64,000 bases of DNA. It comes from Imbricaverruca yamaguchii. Taxonomy: Eukaryota > Arthropoda > Thecostraca > Neoverrucidae. The stretch covers positions 372,001-436,000 of the forward strand of contig JAOTOL010001455.1 of NCBI GenBank assembly GCA_034440575.1, read 5' to 3'. The notes below the pieces were generated by a model. It was not told where the DNA came from and made no database searches. It worked only from the letters and a program-made list of their open reading frames with translations. Each line of letters opens with the position of its first letter. The first letter of the stretch is position 1. This document shows, piece by piece, positions 1 to 10,167 of this stretch. Position numbers and translations under genes: made by a program.

Positions 1-1
1 C

Positions 2-79
2 GGCGCGGGGAGTTCACCTAATGTCGCAGCAGTGGGCTACCGAGCCGGCGCGGAGAACTCACCTAGAGTATCGCAGCAC
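2..79 (-). repeat. Duplicated exon end plus 5' splice site
   Basis: Positions 48-79 (exon end, donor and 15 intron bases) recur at 2-31 with only a few changes. Both copies keep TGCTGCGA, AGGTGA and CGCGCC in the sense direction. It may be the start of an array that continues past the window edge. Confidence 0.7.
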
Positions 80-141
80 CGGAGCACCTCGTAGTGGTTC
101 TTCACTGTCAGCGGCATGGTATAATCGGGCGCCGCACACAC
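63..141 (-). CDS. MROH1: MROH1 exon at the left edge
   Basis: Reads VCAAPDYTMPLTVKNHYEV and LRCCDTL, matching the MROH1 segment with SSPLVMSNQKEVLRCF. The acceptor is GTGTTTCAG and the donor is CTAG|GTGAGT. The exon end and donor are repeated 46 bp downstream, at positions 2-31. Confidence 0.82.
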
Positions 142-3100
142 CTGAAACACGGCCCAGCCGGTCGTCAGTCTAGCGTCACCGACAGGGAGCCGCCTGACCT
201 CCCACCACACCGCTACACGTCTGGGCCGCAGCTACTTCAGAAGTAGTCAGCAGGCAGGCCACCCTCTCCCCAGACACACACGACGCATATCGACATCACC
301 ACCACGGATAACGAACGTGGATAACGAAAGTGGGTAATGAACGTGGGTAACGAAGGTGGGTAACGAATGTGGGTAACGAAGGTGGGTAACGAAGGTGGGT
401 AACGAAGGTGGGTAACGAAGGTGGGTAACGAATGGGTGTAACAAAGGTGGGTAACGAAGGTGGGCAACGATGATGAATTGGGGTTTAGGGGCGCGTCGAC
501 TAACGAACGTGGATAACGAACGTGAGTAACGAACGTGGGTAACGAAGGTGGGTAACGAAGGTGGGTAACGCAGGTGGGTAAGGAAGGTGGGTAACGAAGG
601 TGGGCAACGAAGGTAGGCAACGAAGGTGGGTAACGAAGGTAGGTAACGAAGGTGGGTAACAAAGGTGGGCAACAAAGGTGGGTAACAAAGGTGGGTAACA
701 AAGGTGGGTAACAAAGGTGGGTAACAAAGGTGGGTAACAAAGGTGGGTAACGAAGGTAAGTAATGAAGGTAAGTAACGAAGGTAAGTAACGAAGGTAGGT
801 AACGAAGGTGGGTAACGAAGGTGGGTAACGAAGGTGGGTAACGATGATGAATTGGGGTTTAGGGGCGCGTCGACTAACGAACGTGGGTAACGAACGTGGG
901 TAACGAACGTGGGTAACGAACGTGGGTAACGAACGTGGGTAACGAACGTGGGTAACGAACGTGGGTAACGAACGTGGGTAACGAACGTGGGTAACGAACG
1001 TGGGTAACGAACGTGGGTAACGAACGTGGGTAACGAACGTGGGTAACGAACGTGGGTAACGAACGTGGGTAACGAACGTGGGTAACGAACGTGGGTAACG
1101 AACGTGGGTAACGAACGTGGGTAACGAACGTGGGTAACGAACGTGGGTAACGAACGTGGATGATAAGGTGGGGTTGGCAACGGGAACGAGTATTTACACA
1201 GGCTGTAAACATGCAACAGAACGAGTTGAATCGACGCTGTATTTGCCACCACATGCCGACCACCGACGTCTCCCGCTAACTGGCCACTGCACACGAGCCC
1301 CACCCGGCTCCCGCTGCACACACACCACACCCGCCGTACCTGCTGAAAGAGGGCGTTGAGCATGGCCTCCATGTGCAGCTCGAGCACGTGTTTGCCGGTG
1401 ATGAGGCTGGCGTCGAGCACCATGGCCAGGGCGCACGTGACCGGGTACGGCTCCGGGTGGCGTTTGTAGAGCTGCAGCAGCGCTGGCAGCAGCTTGGGCA
1501 GCGAGTCGGACAGCTTGTCCGTATCGAGGATGTGCGCCATCTGGCCGATCGCCTCGGCCACCTGCAGCCGCACCTGGAGACGATAGGGGGGACGGTCAGG
1601 TCAGGGGAACTGCAGGTGGGGGACGGGGCGTGGCTGGACCAGTCACTTCAGCCGTACCACGGGAGCGGATAGAGATAGAGATAGAGATAGAGATATAGAG
1701 ATACAGAAAGAGGAAGAGATGGTCAAAGGCAGTGCTCAGCATTACGACAGAGCACGGGACACGGTCCGATACGATCCATCCATTGCTTCGACCAGCCGGT
1801 AACCACGTCGCACATCAAACTCAGACTCCATAGTGGGCTTAGGGTCATCCCCAACGTACAACTCCGACCTACACCAAATCCGGGATAGTTTGCAGACTTC
1901 TCACTTGCCTTCGAATCTTTCGACGTGAGCCACGAGTTGAACAGGATGTCGAACGCCGAGTTGATTTCGGTCGAGTAGAACTCTTTCTTCACCAGTGGGT
2001 CGGGCGCCTTGTCAATGTTCGCCAGGTACTCCGTGATACATTCGCAAAACCTGGCGATCACTGTGGGCCAGAGGAAGTGAGCAGGTCGCGCAACAGTTGG
2101 CAGGAGCTGCGACAACTGTCCAGACGCGTCCTCCGCAGCAACATAAACTGTGGCTCCTAAACGTTGGTCAGTGTTGTTGCACCTGGCGTTGTGAAGTTGT
2201 CCCTGAAGCTTACATGGTGTCCTGTGGTAATCTTCAAGTTGCATCTTGGCATTAATTTCAATATTTAATTAATGACAGATCAATGCGACCATATAGATAT
2301 AACTAGAAACTAAATCCGAACCACCCCTGCACTGCCTAAGAGTCATCTAAAGAAACCCCAAAATGGCATACTCCATTAACCAGAGCTGGGTTTATAGAAA
2401 TCGAGCGCAATGAACAAAAGCTAAATAAACAACAAACACGATGCATCAAAGATAACTCCAACTCTCCACAAGTATAATTGCATCCAGCCTGAACCTAAGA
2501 ATACAAATGACGCATGTTGTTCCTCTCTTCCCACCCCGCCAAAAAACAACAACACAGAGAGTGCTACGCTCTCACCGAAGGCAAACGCCCACTTGAGGTT
2601 GTCCTGTTTCACCATGTTCAGCATGGGCTGCATGGGACCGAGGATGCCCTTGAGGAAAGGCACCATAGTGTAGACGTTCGAGGTGGCCAGAGAACCCATC
2701 GTCTGCAGTGTGAAGAAGTGGGGCAGCTGCGACGTCTCCAGCTTGGTTGTCAGGATCTCCATCACCTGCAGGCACAACAGCAGCAGTCATATCATATATA
2801 GCGGCATAAAAGATTTAAGATGACGTACATGGTCTATTCTGATCTAGAATCTCCTGTGGCATCTCCAGTAGCCTTGTGACAATTCAAGATATTTATTTGT
2901 GTCAATCTGTGTGCAAGGCTTGTGCCCTTTACTCCCAGGTCATGCACATAAATGTATCCACACTACCCGCAAACAACACATTGCAAGGGATTCCGGTGAA
3001 ATGACAACAGTAGTGTTGTGGTGCTGGGAACATTCTGACATATCACTTGGTCAAAACAGAGGAAACATTAGCATAACCGGTCGTGAGATTGTGCATTGTT

Positions 3101-6100
3101 GACAAAGGTCCGTATTTGCTTCGTCAGACCCATCGCGCCAACACGTGTGGGATGTGGGAGTCAGCATGGCGGGGCTCACCCAGAAGCCGAACACAAGACA
3201 GAGCGGATCGACCTGGGGCGCCAGCGTCATCAGAGTGGACATAACCTGGAGCCTGGGCCGATCCGCCAGGGTGCGACTCCGAGCACAGCCGAAGTGGCTG
3301 ATCGCATCCTCACTGGAGATCACCAGGAGCCGGTGCTCCACCAATGCTGGAAACCACACCGGGAGCGGGGGCCCACCAAAGCTGGGAACCACACCGGGAG
3401 CCAGGGCTCATCAAAGCTGGGAACCACACCGGGAGCCCGGGCCCACCAACACTGGGGACCATACCGGGAGCCCGGACCCACCAACGCTGGGAACCTCACC
3501 GGGAACCGGAGCCTACCAACCCTAGAGACCTCACTGGGATCCGGGTCACATCAACGCTGGGGACCTCACCGGTAGCTGGAGTTTCACCAACGCTGGGGAT
3601 CTTACTGGAAGCCGAGGTCCAACCAACACTGGGATCTTACTGGAAGCCAAGGTCCCACCAACGCTGGGGACCTCACCGGTAGCTGGAGTTTCACCAACGC
3701 TGGGGATCTTACTGGAAGCCGAGGTCCAACCAACGCTGGGGATCTTACTGGAAGCCGAGGTCCAACCAACGTTGGGGATCTTACTGGAAGCCAGGGCCCA
3801 CCAACCCTAGGGACCTCACTGGGATCCGGGTCACATCAACGCTGGGGACCTCACCGGTAGCTGGAGTTTCACCAACGCTGGGGATCTTAGTGGAAGCCGA
3901 GGTCCAACCAACGCTGGGGACCTTACCGGAAGCCAGGGCTCCACCAACCCTAGGAACCTCACTGGGAGCCGGGTCCCCACCAACCCTAGGGATCTCACAT
4001 TGAGCGGGGTCCCCACCAATCCTAGGGACCTCGTCAGGAGCCGGAGACCCAGTAACGCTGTGGACCTCACCGGCAGCCCGGGCCACCCCAACAACGCTGG
4101 GGACCCCGGCAGCCCGGGTCGCCCCACCAAAGCTGACGACCTCACCTGGAGCCAGGTCCCCACCAATCCTAGAGACCTCGTCAGGAGCCGGAGTCCCACC
4201 AACGCTGGGCCACCGGGAGCCGGGCCGCCCCACCAAAGCTGGTGACCTCACCTGGAAGCAGTGGTTCTGGCCGAGCCCGACCAGCGCCTCTGAGCATGGC
4301 GACTGAATCTGCGGGATCACCTCCCTGCCGGCAGAGAGGGCCACCATCACGCAGTGACGACGCTGAAAAGTCGGCGCCTACGAGCTCACCTCCCTGGCAG
4401 AAGCGGGCGCCACCATCACGTAGCGCTCGGACGAATGTAAAACGGTGCAAACTCACATAGTCCGTTTGGAAGCTCACGTGCAGCTAAATGATCACGGTGC
4501 AAGAAGTGGCTGCCTCCCTATAGCAACGAACGGAATCGTCTAAGCCCACGCAATGCAGTGTGCCGGTGATATAGGTAAAATGGTTAAAAAATAAACTCTC
4601 CTCATCCTTCGTCGATTCAATGAGCGGTTACAACAAACAGACCAACGCATGCACGCAATTCATAGCTGGAGCCAGCCAGCCGAACCCGCCGGTCATCCTG
4701 GGCTATACATGAACAATTGAACACATACACTACATATAGCTGGAGCCCACCAGTCATTCTGAGCCATACATGAACAATGGAACACCTGCACTACACATAG
4801 CTGGAGCCCGCCGGCAGGACCCACCGGTCATTCTGAGCCATACATGAACAGTGGGACACCTGCACTACATATAGCTGGAGCCCACCAGTCATTCTGAGCC
4901 ATACATGAACAATGGGACACCTGCACTACACATAGCTGGAGCCGCCGGCGGGACCCACCGGTCATTTTGAGCCATACATGAACAATGGGACACCTGCACT
5001 ACACATAGCTGGAGCCGCCGGCGGGACCCACCGGTCATTTTGAGCCATACATGAACAATGGGACACCTGCACTACACATAGCTGGAGCCGCCGGCGGGAC
5101 CCACCGGTCATTTTGAGCCATACATGAACAATGGGACACCTGCACTACACATAGCTGGAGCCGCCGGCGGGACCCACCGGTCATTTTGAGCCATACATGA
5201 ACAATGGGACACCTGCACTACACATAGCTGGAGCCCGCTGGCGGGACCCACCGGTCATTCTGAGCCATACATGAACAATGGGACACCTGCACTACACATA
5301 GCTGGAGCCCGCCGGCGGGACCCACCGGTCATTCTGAGCCATACATGAACAATGGGACACCTGCACTACACATAGCTGGAGCCCGCCGGCGGGACCCGCC
5401 GGTCATTCTGAGCCATACATGAACAGTGGGACACCTGCACTGCACATAGCCGCAAATCGCAATGCCAAACAGCCTCTAAACATAACACACGCGATACTAT
5501 TGTGAAGGTGCAGAAACGGGTCTGATACTGCAGCACAGGCTTCATGTGGGCCACGCGTCCCAAATGTGACGACGTGCCCCTTCGGCGTGTTTGGCTGCAT
5601 AAACACGGTTGTGGTGGATTGAATCTTGGTGTGCCGCTGTGTGTCCGTGATTTCTATCGTGCGTCGAGTCGCTGTCCGCTGGCAGCTGGTGAGTGGCGTG
5701 AGGCACCGGGAGAATAAGAACCTTGGGCTCTTCTACGACATATTTGACTGCCATGTCATACAGTGTTGCTGACCTATCGTGCCGGTGGATCCAGCAGTAC
5801 TGCCAGTTGTGGGACTCGAACCCACGGTCTCACGATCAGATCAATAGTCGAATTGCCTACTGAGATGGGCCGCTAGCACGAGGCATCGGAGCTGTATAAC
5901 AGACGACGATGGGCCGTCCACTATACTGAGCCGGCTACACAGCAGACACCGTCAGCCTGGATCACCGACGCCAATCGCTTGGCAACGCTAAACCGAACAC
6001 TTTACAGCGTGAAAACTTCGGTGTAAATAGTTAGTAATCGCTACACGAATTACATTTCGTTTTGCGTTGCTAACTATTAATCATGCCTGACACTGAGGTG

Positions 6101-7265
6101 CCATATGACCGGTGCAAGACCACTTGGGCAAACCCTGACCAATGTGGAAACACGGTTGAACATGGCGGAGATGGGTAGTAGATCAGGTGGATGATATAAC
6201 GTGATGTAACGTGATATAACGTAATATAACGTGAAGTCACCTTGCAAGTCGCATCACCAAACACTTCGCACAAAAATCATGTGGTATACATCCGAACTCA
6301 TGCGCCCACCCGCGGTACGTGTGGCATATTTCGCTATCGATATCAACTTGTCCTTGAGGAAGAACTATCCACCGGACCGACTGCACTGACAGACTGCGCA
6401 AGCCCTCAGCCACCCGGCTACGCACCCACAGCCGGGCGCCACTCACTTGCTGCTGACCATCTCGTTGACAATGAGCGGCGCGATCTCCATCACCTCGTGG
6501 TCGTCCAGCTCGGCGCCGACGTCTCGACAGATCTCCTCTACCGCTTGCAGGACGCAGATGCGCTGCATGAAGCCCTGTCGCACGGCGTGAGAACGTGACG
6601 CACAGATGTTGACCCAACAATCGACCATGTGACGGCCTAGGAACGTCACCCCTCACAGACATTTCCAGGATTGTAATATCCATGAATCCATTGTAATATC
6701 TATTGCCTTTCACGTAACTATGGTCGAACAAGAACCTCACATTTTCGCGAAGCAAAGGCTTCGATTGGCATATAACGAACGGCTTGCGCGACAGGCAAAT
6801 GCGAAAACCCGGCCAATACACAAACATTACAGCTCAAACCCACTCTCGCAGGGTGGATCTGCAGCAACTAAAGACCCCATAGTCAAACTAAAAACTATTC
6901 AGCTTGGAGTGAAGGTTATATATACAATGAACGTGGCACCGGACACACCTTGACCATTGCAGGAAGTACGCAGTAGCGAGCTGACACAAACGTTTATTAT
7001 CTTTAGCTGGCCGTGCATATTTTCCTAGCGCGTGCTTCAGTCGGCCAGCTATTGTGTCCCGGCCATGTCCGCAACAGCGGGCGGTGTACGACACCCAGCA
7101 GCCGCTGGTAACCTGCCTTAGGTCGATCGGCGGTGAGATAGTTGAAGACCGTGAGCAGCACATCGTACGGCTTGCTCCTGCCCAGTGTGAATATGGCTGT
7201 ACTGACCGACGCCCGCACCTCATCCTGGACATCACTGGCCGCGTCCAACAGTGACGTCAGCAGAC
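63..7265 (-). CDS. MROH1: MROH1 (maestro HEAT-like repeat family member 1), 5' part of a multi-exon gene
   Basis: Six minus-strand exons at 7265-7117, 6574-6447, 2765-2576, 2060-1909, 1573-1340 and 141-63 give peptides that follow the N-terminal region of animal MROH1 in order. They run from LLTSLLDAASD through PHFFTLQTMGSLATSNV, EYLANIDKAPDPLVKK and LPKLLPALLQLYKRH to NHYEVLRC. MROH1 is a very large protein built of HEAT repeats (helical scaffold); published work links it to lysosomes and endosomal actin, but nothing in this window tests that. Phases agree across the last four exons. One short exon expected between 6447 and 2765 is not resolved, the initiator exon lies upstream or is missed, and the 3' end runs off the left edge. 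Introns contain minisatellites at 0.31-1.16, 3.34-4.25 and 4.66-5.45 kb. Two donors are GC rather than GT. Family identity is secure; exon ends are read by eye. Confidence 0.88.
309..1162. repeat. 13 bp minisatellite in a MROH1 intron
   Basis: Tandem CGAACGTGGGTAA and its variants CGAAGGTGGGTAA and CAAAGGTGGGTAA. From about 877 to 1155 some 21 units are identical, so this part is recently homogenised. A 33 bp spacer containing GGGGTTTAGGGGCGCG appears twice (471-503, 845-877), giving a 374 bp higher-order unit. The unit is not a multiple of three codons, but three units make 39 bp, so long false reading frames with a 13-residue repeat arise. Confidence 0.95.
1340..1573 (-). CDS. MROH1: MROH1 exon
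   Basis: A 78-codon phase 0 exon reading VRLQVAEAIGQMAHIL, then DSLPKLLPALLQLYKRH and MEAMLNALFQQ. MROH1 has LAVVEALG and LPKLLPGILALYKKH here. The acceptor is GTCTCCAG and the donor is CAG|GTACGG. The open frame continues into the 13 bp array downstream, which is intronic and not coding. Confidence 0.9.
1669..1706. repeat. GATAGA microsatellite
   Basis: Six-base GATAGA units, about six copies, in the intron between two MROH1 exons. Confidence 0.9.
1909..2060 (-). CDS. MROH1: MROH1 exon
   Basis: Reads IARFCECITEYLANIDKA, then PDPLVKKEFYSTEINSAF and DILFNSWLTSKDSK. MROH1 has EYLANLDRAPDP and SAYDVLF here. The acceptor is TGGCCCACAG. The donor is AAG|GCAAGT, which fits the GC-AG donor consensus exactly, and no in-frame GT is near. 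It exits in phase 0 into the next exon. Confidence 0.9.
2576..2765 (-). CDS. MROH1: MROH1 exon
   Basis: Reads VMEILTTKLETSQLPHFF, then TMGSLATSNVYTMVPFL and MLNMVKQDNLKWAF. This is the best-conserved stretch seen here: animal MROH1 has PHFF, NVFGMVPFL and VAKQD at the same spacing. The acceptor is TGCCTGCAG and the donor is TTCG|GTGAGA. It leaves in phase 1 and joins the next exon to give AFVIARF. Confidence 0.9.
3335..4250. repeat. About 36 bp minisatellite with splice-donor-like units
   Basis: Diverged tandem units of roughly 36 bp built on ACCAACGCTGGGGACCTCAC plus a GAGCC-rich half. In the sense direction of MROH1 (minus) most units hold CGGTGAGGTCC or AGGTGAGG, a near-consensus 5' splice site. 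The array lies in the intron downstream of the unresolved small exon. Confidence 0.85.
4390..4440 (-). CDS. Possible small MROH1 exon (unresolved)
   Basis: MROH1 needs about 24 residues between the exons at 6447 and 2765. Here the minus strand reads SSERYVMVAPASARE and ends in phase 0 at a good donor, GAG|GTGAGC (4389-4388), which would join the next exon in frame. The acceptor side is not clear. A close copy of the exon end (VMVALSAGREV) lies about 60 bases downstream at 4318-4350. It could instead be part of the repeat field that begins just below it. Confidence 0.3.
4664..5450. repeat. About 73 bp minisatellite in a MROH1 intron
   Basis: Ten or so head-to-tail units of about 60-75 bp, each with CATAGCTGGAGCC, GGGACCCACCGGTCATT and GAGCCATACATGAACAATGG. 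Central units (4930-5230) are almost identical; outer ones are shorter or diverged. Confidence 0.93.
5806..5886 (-). repeat. tRNA-like head of a SINE or a tRNA pseudogene
   Basis: The minus strand has an A-box-like CTCAGTAGG and a perfect B box GGTTCGAGTCC in a 5 bp T stem (GTGGG/CCCAC). The anticodon stem pairs poorly, so a working tRNA is unlikely. It belongs to a different SINE type from the four below. Confidence 0.5.
6447..6574 (-). CDS. MROH1: MROH1 exon
   Basis: Reads GFMQRICVLQAVEEICRD, then GAELDDHEVMEIAPLIVNEM and VSS, matching the MROH1 segment with VAVLRAAETVL and NEM. The acceptor is GCGACAG and the donor is AA|GTGAGT at 6446. It enters in phase 0 and leaves in phase 2. Charged and aliphatic residues alternate as in a HEAT helix pair. 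Confidence 0.8.
7117..7265 (-). CDS. MROH1: MROH1 exon, N-terminal HEAT region
   Basis: Reads LLTSLLDAASD, then DEVRASVSTAIFTLG and YDVLLTVFNYL to RPK, matching the start of animal MROH1, which has ALLDAATD at this place. The acceptor is CCGCAG just before 7265. The exon leaves in phase 0 if the donor is AAG|GCAGGT at 7117, a GC-AG intron. A GT four bases further on (7112-7111) would break the frame with the next exon. The first half of this exon is duplicated at about 7281-7352. Confidence 0.8.
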
Positions 7266-7280
7266 CTGCGGCACCACGTC

Positions 7281-7352
7281 ACAGTGATGTGAGTGTGCTG
7301 ACCGACGCTCGCACTTCATCCTCAGCATCACTGGCCGCACTCAACAGTAGCA
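7281..7352 (-). pseudogene. Tandem partial copy of the MROH1 N-terminal exon
   Basis: On the minus strand this reads LLMLLLSAASDAEDEVRASV, nearly the same as the first 23 residues of the exon at 7265-7117, and is followed by the same ACGTCA/TGACGT context. The copy lacks the second half of the exon and has no clear donor. It is either a dead partial duplication or an alternative 5' segment. Confidence 0.65.
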
Positions 7353-7811
7353 TCAGCAGACCTTTGACAAGACGTCATAGTGACAGAGGCGTACCCGCGA
7401 CAACACATGGCATCAGATTGGTAGCAGCAAGTCACAGCGACAACATGAGCCAGCACGGCATTGATGTTAGAAGCCACAACATCTCAGCCAACAACTTCGC
7501 AACAAACGCTATGGCAACGCTTCTCTTCGACACTCGTGAACATAACATGGACCTATAATACTTATGTATTACTTACATAGCTATGATAAGAAACAGTTCC
7601 CCAGTACCATGCACTAACCTGGCAAAGATGCACATCTTGATGCTAATATGAAATGACATCACATCAGATACAAGTCATCTCAATTAACTTCATTACAAGG
7701 CAATACAACAGTAAGTTAGGCCAGATCGCATTTTCATCAAATTCAAGCAGTGAGTTGTCAACATCTTTCAGTCCCATGCAAAAGATGCTACAACATCTTT
7801 CAGTCCCATTC

Positions 7812-8215
7812 AGAAGCGTGCAATGTGCGTGAAGAGGCGCAGCCAGGAATCGTGTTCGGTGACGGCTGGTAGCCGGGCATGCACTACAATGTGCGTGTAG
7901 AGGCGCAGCCAGGAATCGTGTTCGGTGACGACTAGTAGCCGGGCATACACTACAATGTCCGTGTAGAGGCGCAGCCAGGAATCGTGTTCGGTGACGACTA
8001 GTAGCCGGGCATACACTACAATGTGTGTGCAGAGGCGCAGCCAGGAATCGTGTTCGGTGACGATTGGTAGCCGGGCATGCACTACAATGTGCGTGCAGAG
8101 GCGCAGCCAGGAATCGTGTTCGGCGGCGACGGGCAGCCGGGCATGCACTACAATGTGCGTGCAGAGGCGCAGCCAGGAATCGTGTTCGGCGGCGACGGGC
8201 AGCCCGAGCATACAC
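7812..8215. repeat. 66 bp minisatellite
   Basis: About six units of 66 bp with GAGGCGCAGCCAGGAATCGT, TTCGGTGACG and GCCGGGCATACACTACAATG. The unit equals 22 codons, so both strands show long repetitive frames; none has coding features. Confidence 0.93.
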
Positions 8216-8371
8216 CACACGCCGCCACCGAGTACACCTGAGGCAGGTCCACAGGCCACTGCAGCACGGCGACTCGCCAAGCGTCGAGATCGCCGCTGAT
8301 TGATGTCGACACTTGTGTCTTCTCGGCGAACACGAGTGCATTTACACGTGTGGCTTTGTCAGCCAGTCGGC

Positions 8372-8534
8372 TGGTTGGTTATTGGTTTTACGACACATCG
8401 ACCGTTGAGTCATGCGGCGCCGCCAATCTCTCACGCCGATTGATCGCGGGCGAAGAGTATCGACAGGTGAGACTCGAGCCCACAATCTTTCGATTTTGAG
8501 ACGAGCAACTTACCCCTAGACTACTCGTCACCCC
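8372..8534 (-). repeat. tRNA-derived SINE, copy 1
   Basis: In sense (minus) the element starts with a tRNA-like head (CTAG-type A box, B box GGGCTCGAGTCTC), then a body with CGGCGTGAGAGATTGGCG, and ends in a GCATGACTCAACGGTCGATG tail domain and AATAACCAACC. Copies 2 and 3 are nearly the same sequence. Confidence 0.85.
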
Positions 8535-9267
8535 AGTCACCCCAGTCGAACTGCTTCACATGCATGAAGTGAGACGTACGTGAACAGTGGATAACGAAGC
8601 AAAACCAGTCATGATAGGTGTGGGAACACCAAGACCCCAAATAGCGCAGGCGGGCCGCTAGCATGGGCACATGAAAGAAGAAGTCACATAAGATACCCAT
8701 GACCGTCAAATATTTTATACGTTGTATGTCAAGTTCTTCTTCGTGGTCTCTTCTATTGCGTATTAGATGGTGTCAAAAGCCAAAAAAAGAAATAACCAGC
8801 CATGCGGTGGTGCGGTCAAGGTGGGACAAACGGGAAGGTGCTCCTGCTTTCTGGTCACTTTCTTTTTTCCCCAAAGACAGTCATGAAGTGAACCTATTCA
8901 GTTTTTGTCATTGGCTTACTATCTCTCTGCAAAAAAGGTTACGTGCATGACGTGAGGCCAAGTTCGATCGAAGAGTTGGGCCATACAATCCCCGTCACCA
9001 ATCCATTGGATACAAACAATGCTGACTTTATCTGACCGTGTCTGATAACTGCCGAGGCAAGACGAATCACCAAACTGAAGATGCAGAGGTGGTGCGACAG
9101 ATACAGCAAGGAGCGAGTCCGAGTGTGGCTTCCACGGCTCTCCGAGTGCAGGATGCCGGCCATGTGTGCAACATCGTTACATCGGAGCCAACACAAAAGC
9201 TTCATTTTGAACCAAACTGAAATCTACGTACATAGTTCAGAAATGACCGTATTTCATGGCTAATCAT
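8535..9267. other. No gene recognised
   Basis: AT-leaning unique sequence; short frames only and no domain I recognise. Confidence 0.5.
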
Positions 9268-9478
9268 TGTGAATATATTTAAGTTGATCTTCAAGATCCA
9301 GGAACAACTCAATGTTAGAAAAAAGGTAAATACTTATTGTGACGTTTCGGTCACTGGACATTTTGAAACAATTGCCTGACAATGACCTATGGCCGAAACT
9401 TCACGATAAATATTTACAATTTTATATAACACTCAGTCGTTCCTGGATCTTAAAGATCAACTTAGTTTTTAAAATGTC
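9268..9478. repeat. Inverted repeat with hammerhead-like cores (Penelope-type ends)
   Basis: Two arms of about 95 bp face each other around 9375. Each outward reading has a GACC-(A/T)-GGCCGAAAC or GTGACCGAAACGT core, then TATTTAC, then TTCCTGGATCTT and AAGATCAACTTA. CTGA..GA plus GAAAC resembles the degenerate hammerhead ribozyme core in terminal repeats of Penelope-like elements. A similar core lies at 41316-41352. Confidence 0.65.
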
Positions 9479-9479
9479 C

Positions 9480-10167
9480 ACAAAACTGAAAACTGAACTG
9501 ATTCGCCACATAGTAGCTAGAACGGACGCCCAGGGAACAGTCGAGGGACGATTCGAGTCGACCTTTTCAGCCACTTAAAAGCAGCCATGGAGCATCAAAA
9601 TTGTATGGAAACGATGTCTTGAATACCTCAACCCTTGTTCCATTATCAGTCATATTTTTAAATCCCATGCTTCTCACTTGCAACATTTAAGTGATTCTTC
9701 TGAAGTGAGGTACGCTTCTGGATAGACAGATTAATATTACAACAGTATTATTGTGCGCGTTTTTGAGAAGGTAGCTGATATCACATGTTAGGCTGGCGTC
9801 TGCCCTCGCATTTTCCACATATACTCTTATTGCATGTCATGTTGCTCTATTCCGATCCGTGAAATGGCAGCCTCGAACACGCAACGCTGAACACCTTAGG
9901 CAGTGCGGTGAGTCTTCATTCCAGAATTTAACAAACAGGCTGGTCGTCAACCAGGGCTCAGCATTTTGCTAAGTCATCTGCGAGGTCGCAAACGTGAAGC
10001 CAACTGAACATGAGCACTGAGGAGTCCCCCCGCGCATGGATGTCTGAATTTAAAATTCATAGAGTAAATTCAGAACGAGAGCTGCAATACCAGTACATAA
10101 CGGAGCCCAAAGATATGACGAAGTTATTATACGTATCAAGGGTGTTGAAAGGAAACCAACAGCTTAC
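9480..10167. other. No gene recognised
   Basis: AT-rich, no conserved frame seen. It lies downstream of the donor of the candidate exon at 10648-10168. Confidence 0.45.

Noticed and set aside
237..1573. Long minus-strand frames with LPTFVTHLRYPPS repeats
   Set aside because: They are translations of the 13 bp intronic array; only the part at 1573-1340 is exon.
3051..3392. Minus-strand frame with QVMSTLMTLAPQVDPLCL as the missing MROH1 exon
   Set aside because: No match to the expected segment and no splice pair in the right phase.
4664..5450. Possible CRISPR-like array
   Set aside because: Units are contiguous without unique spacers and the genome is animal.
7664..8341. 225-residue minus-strand frame
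   Set aside because: Artefact of the 66 bp minisatellite.
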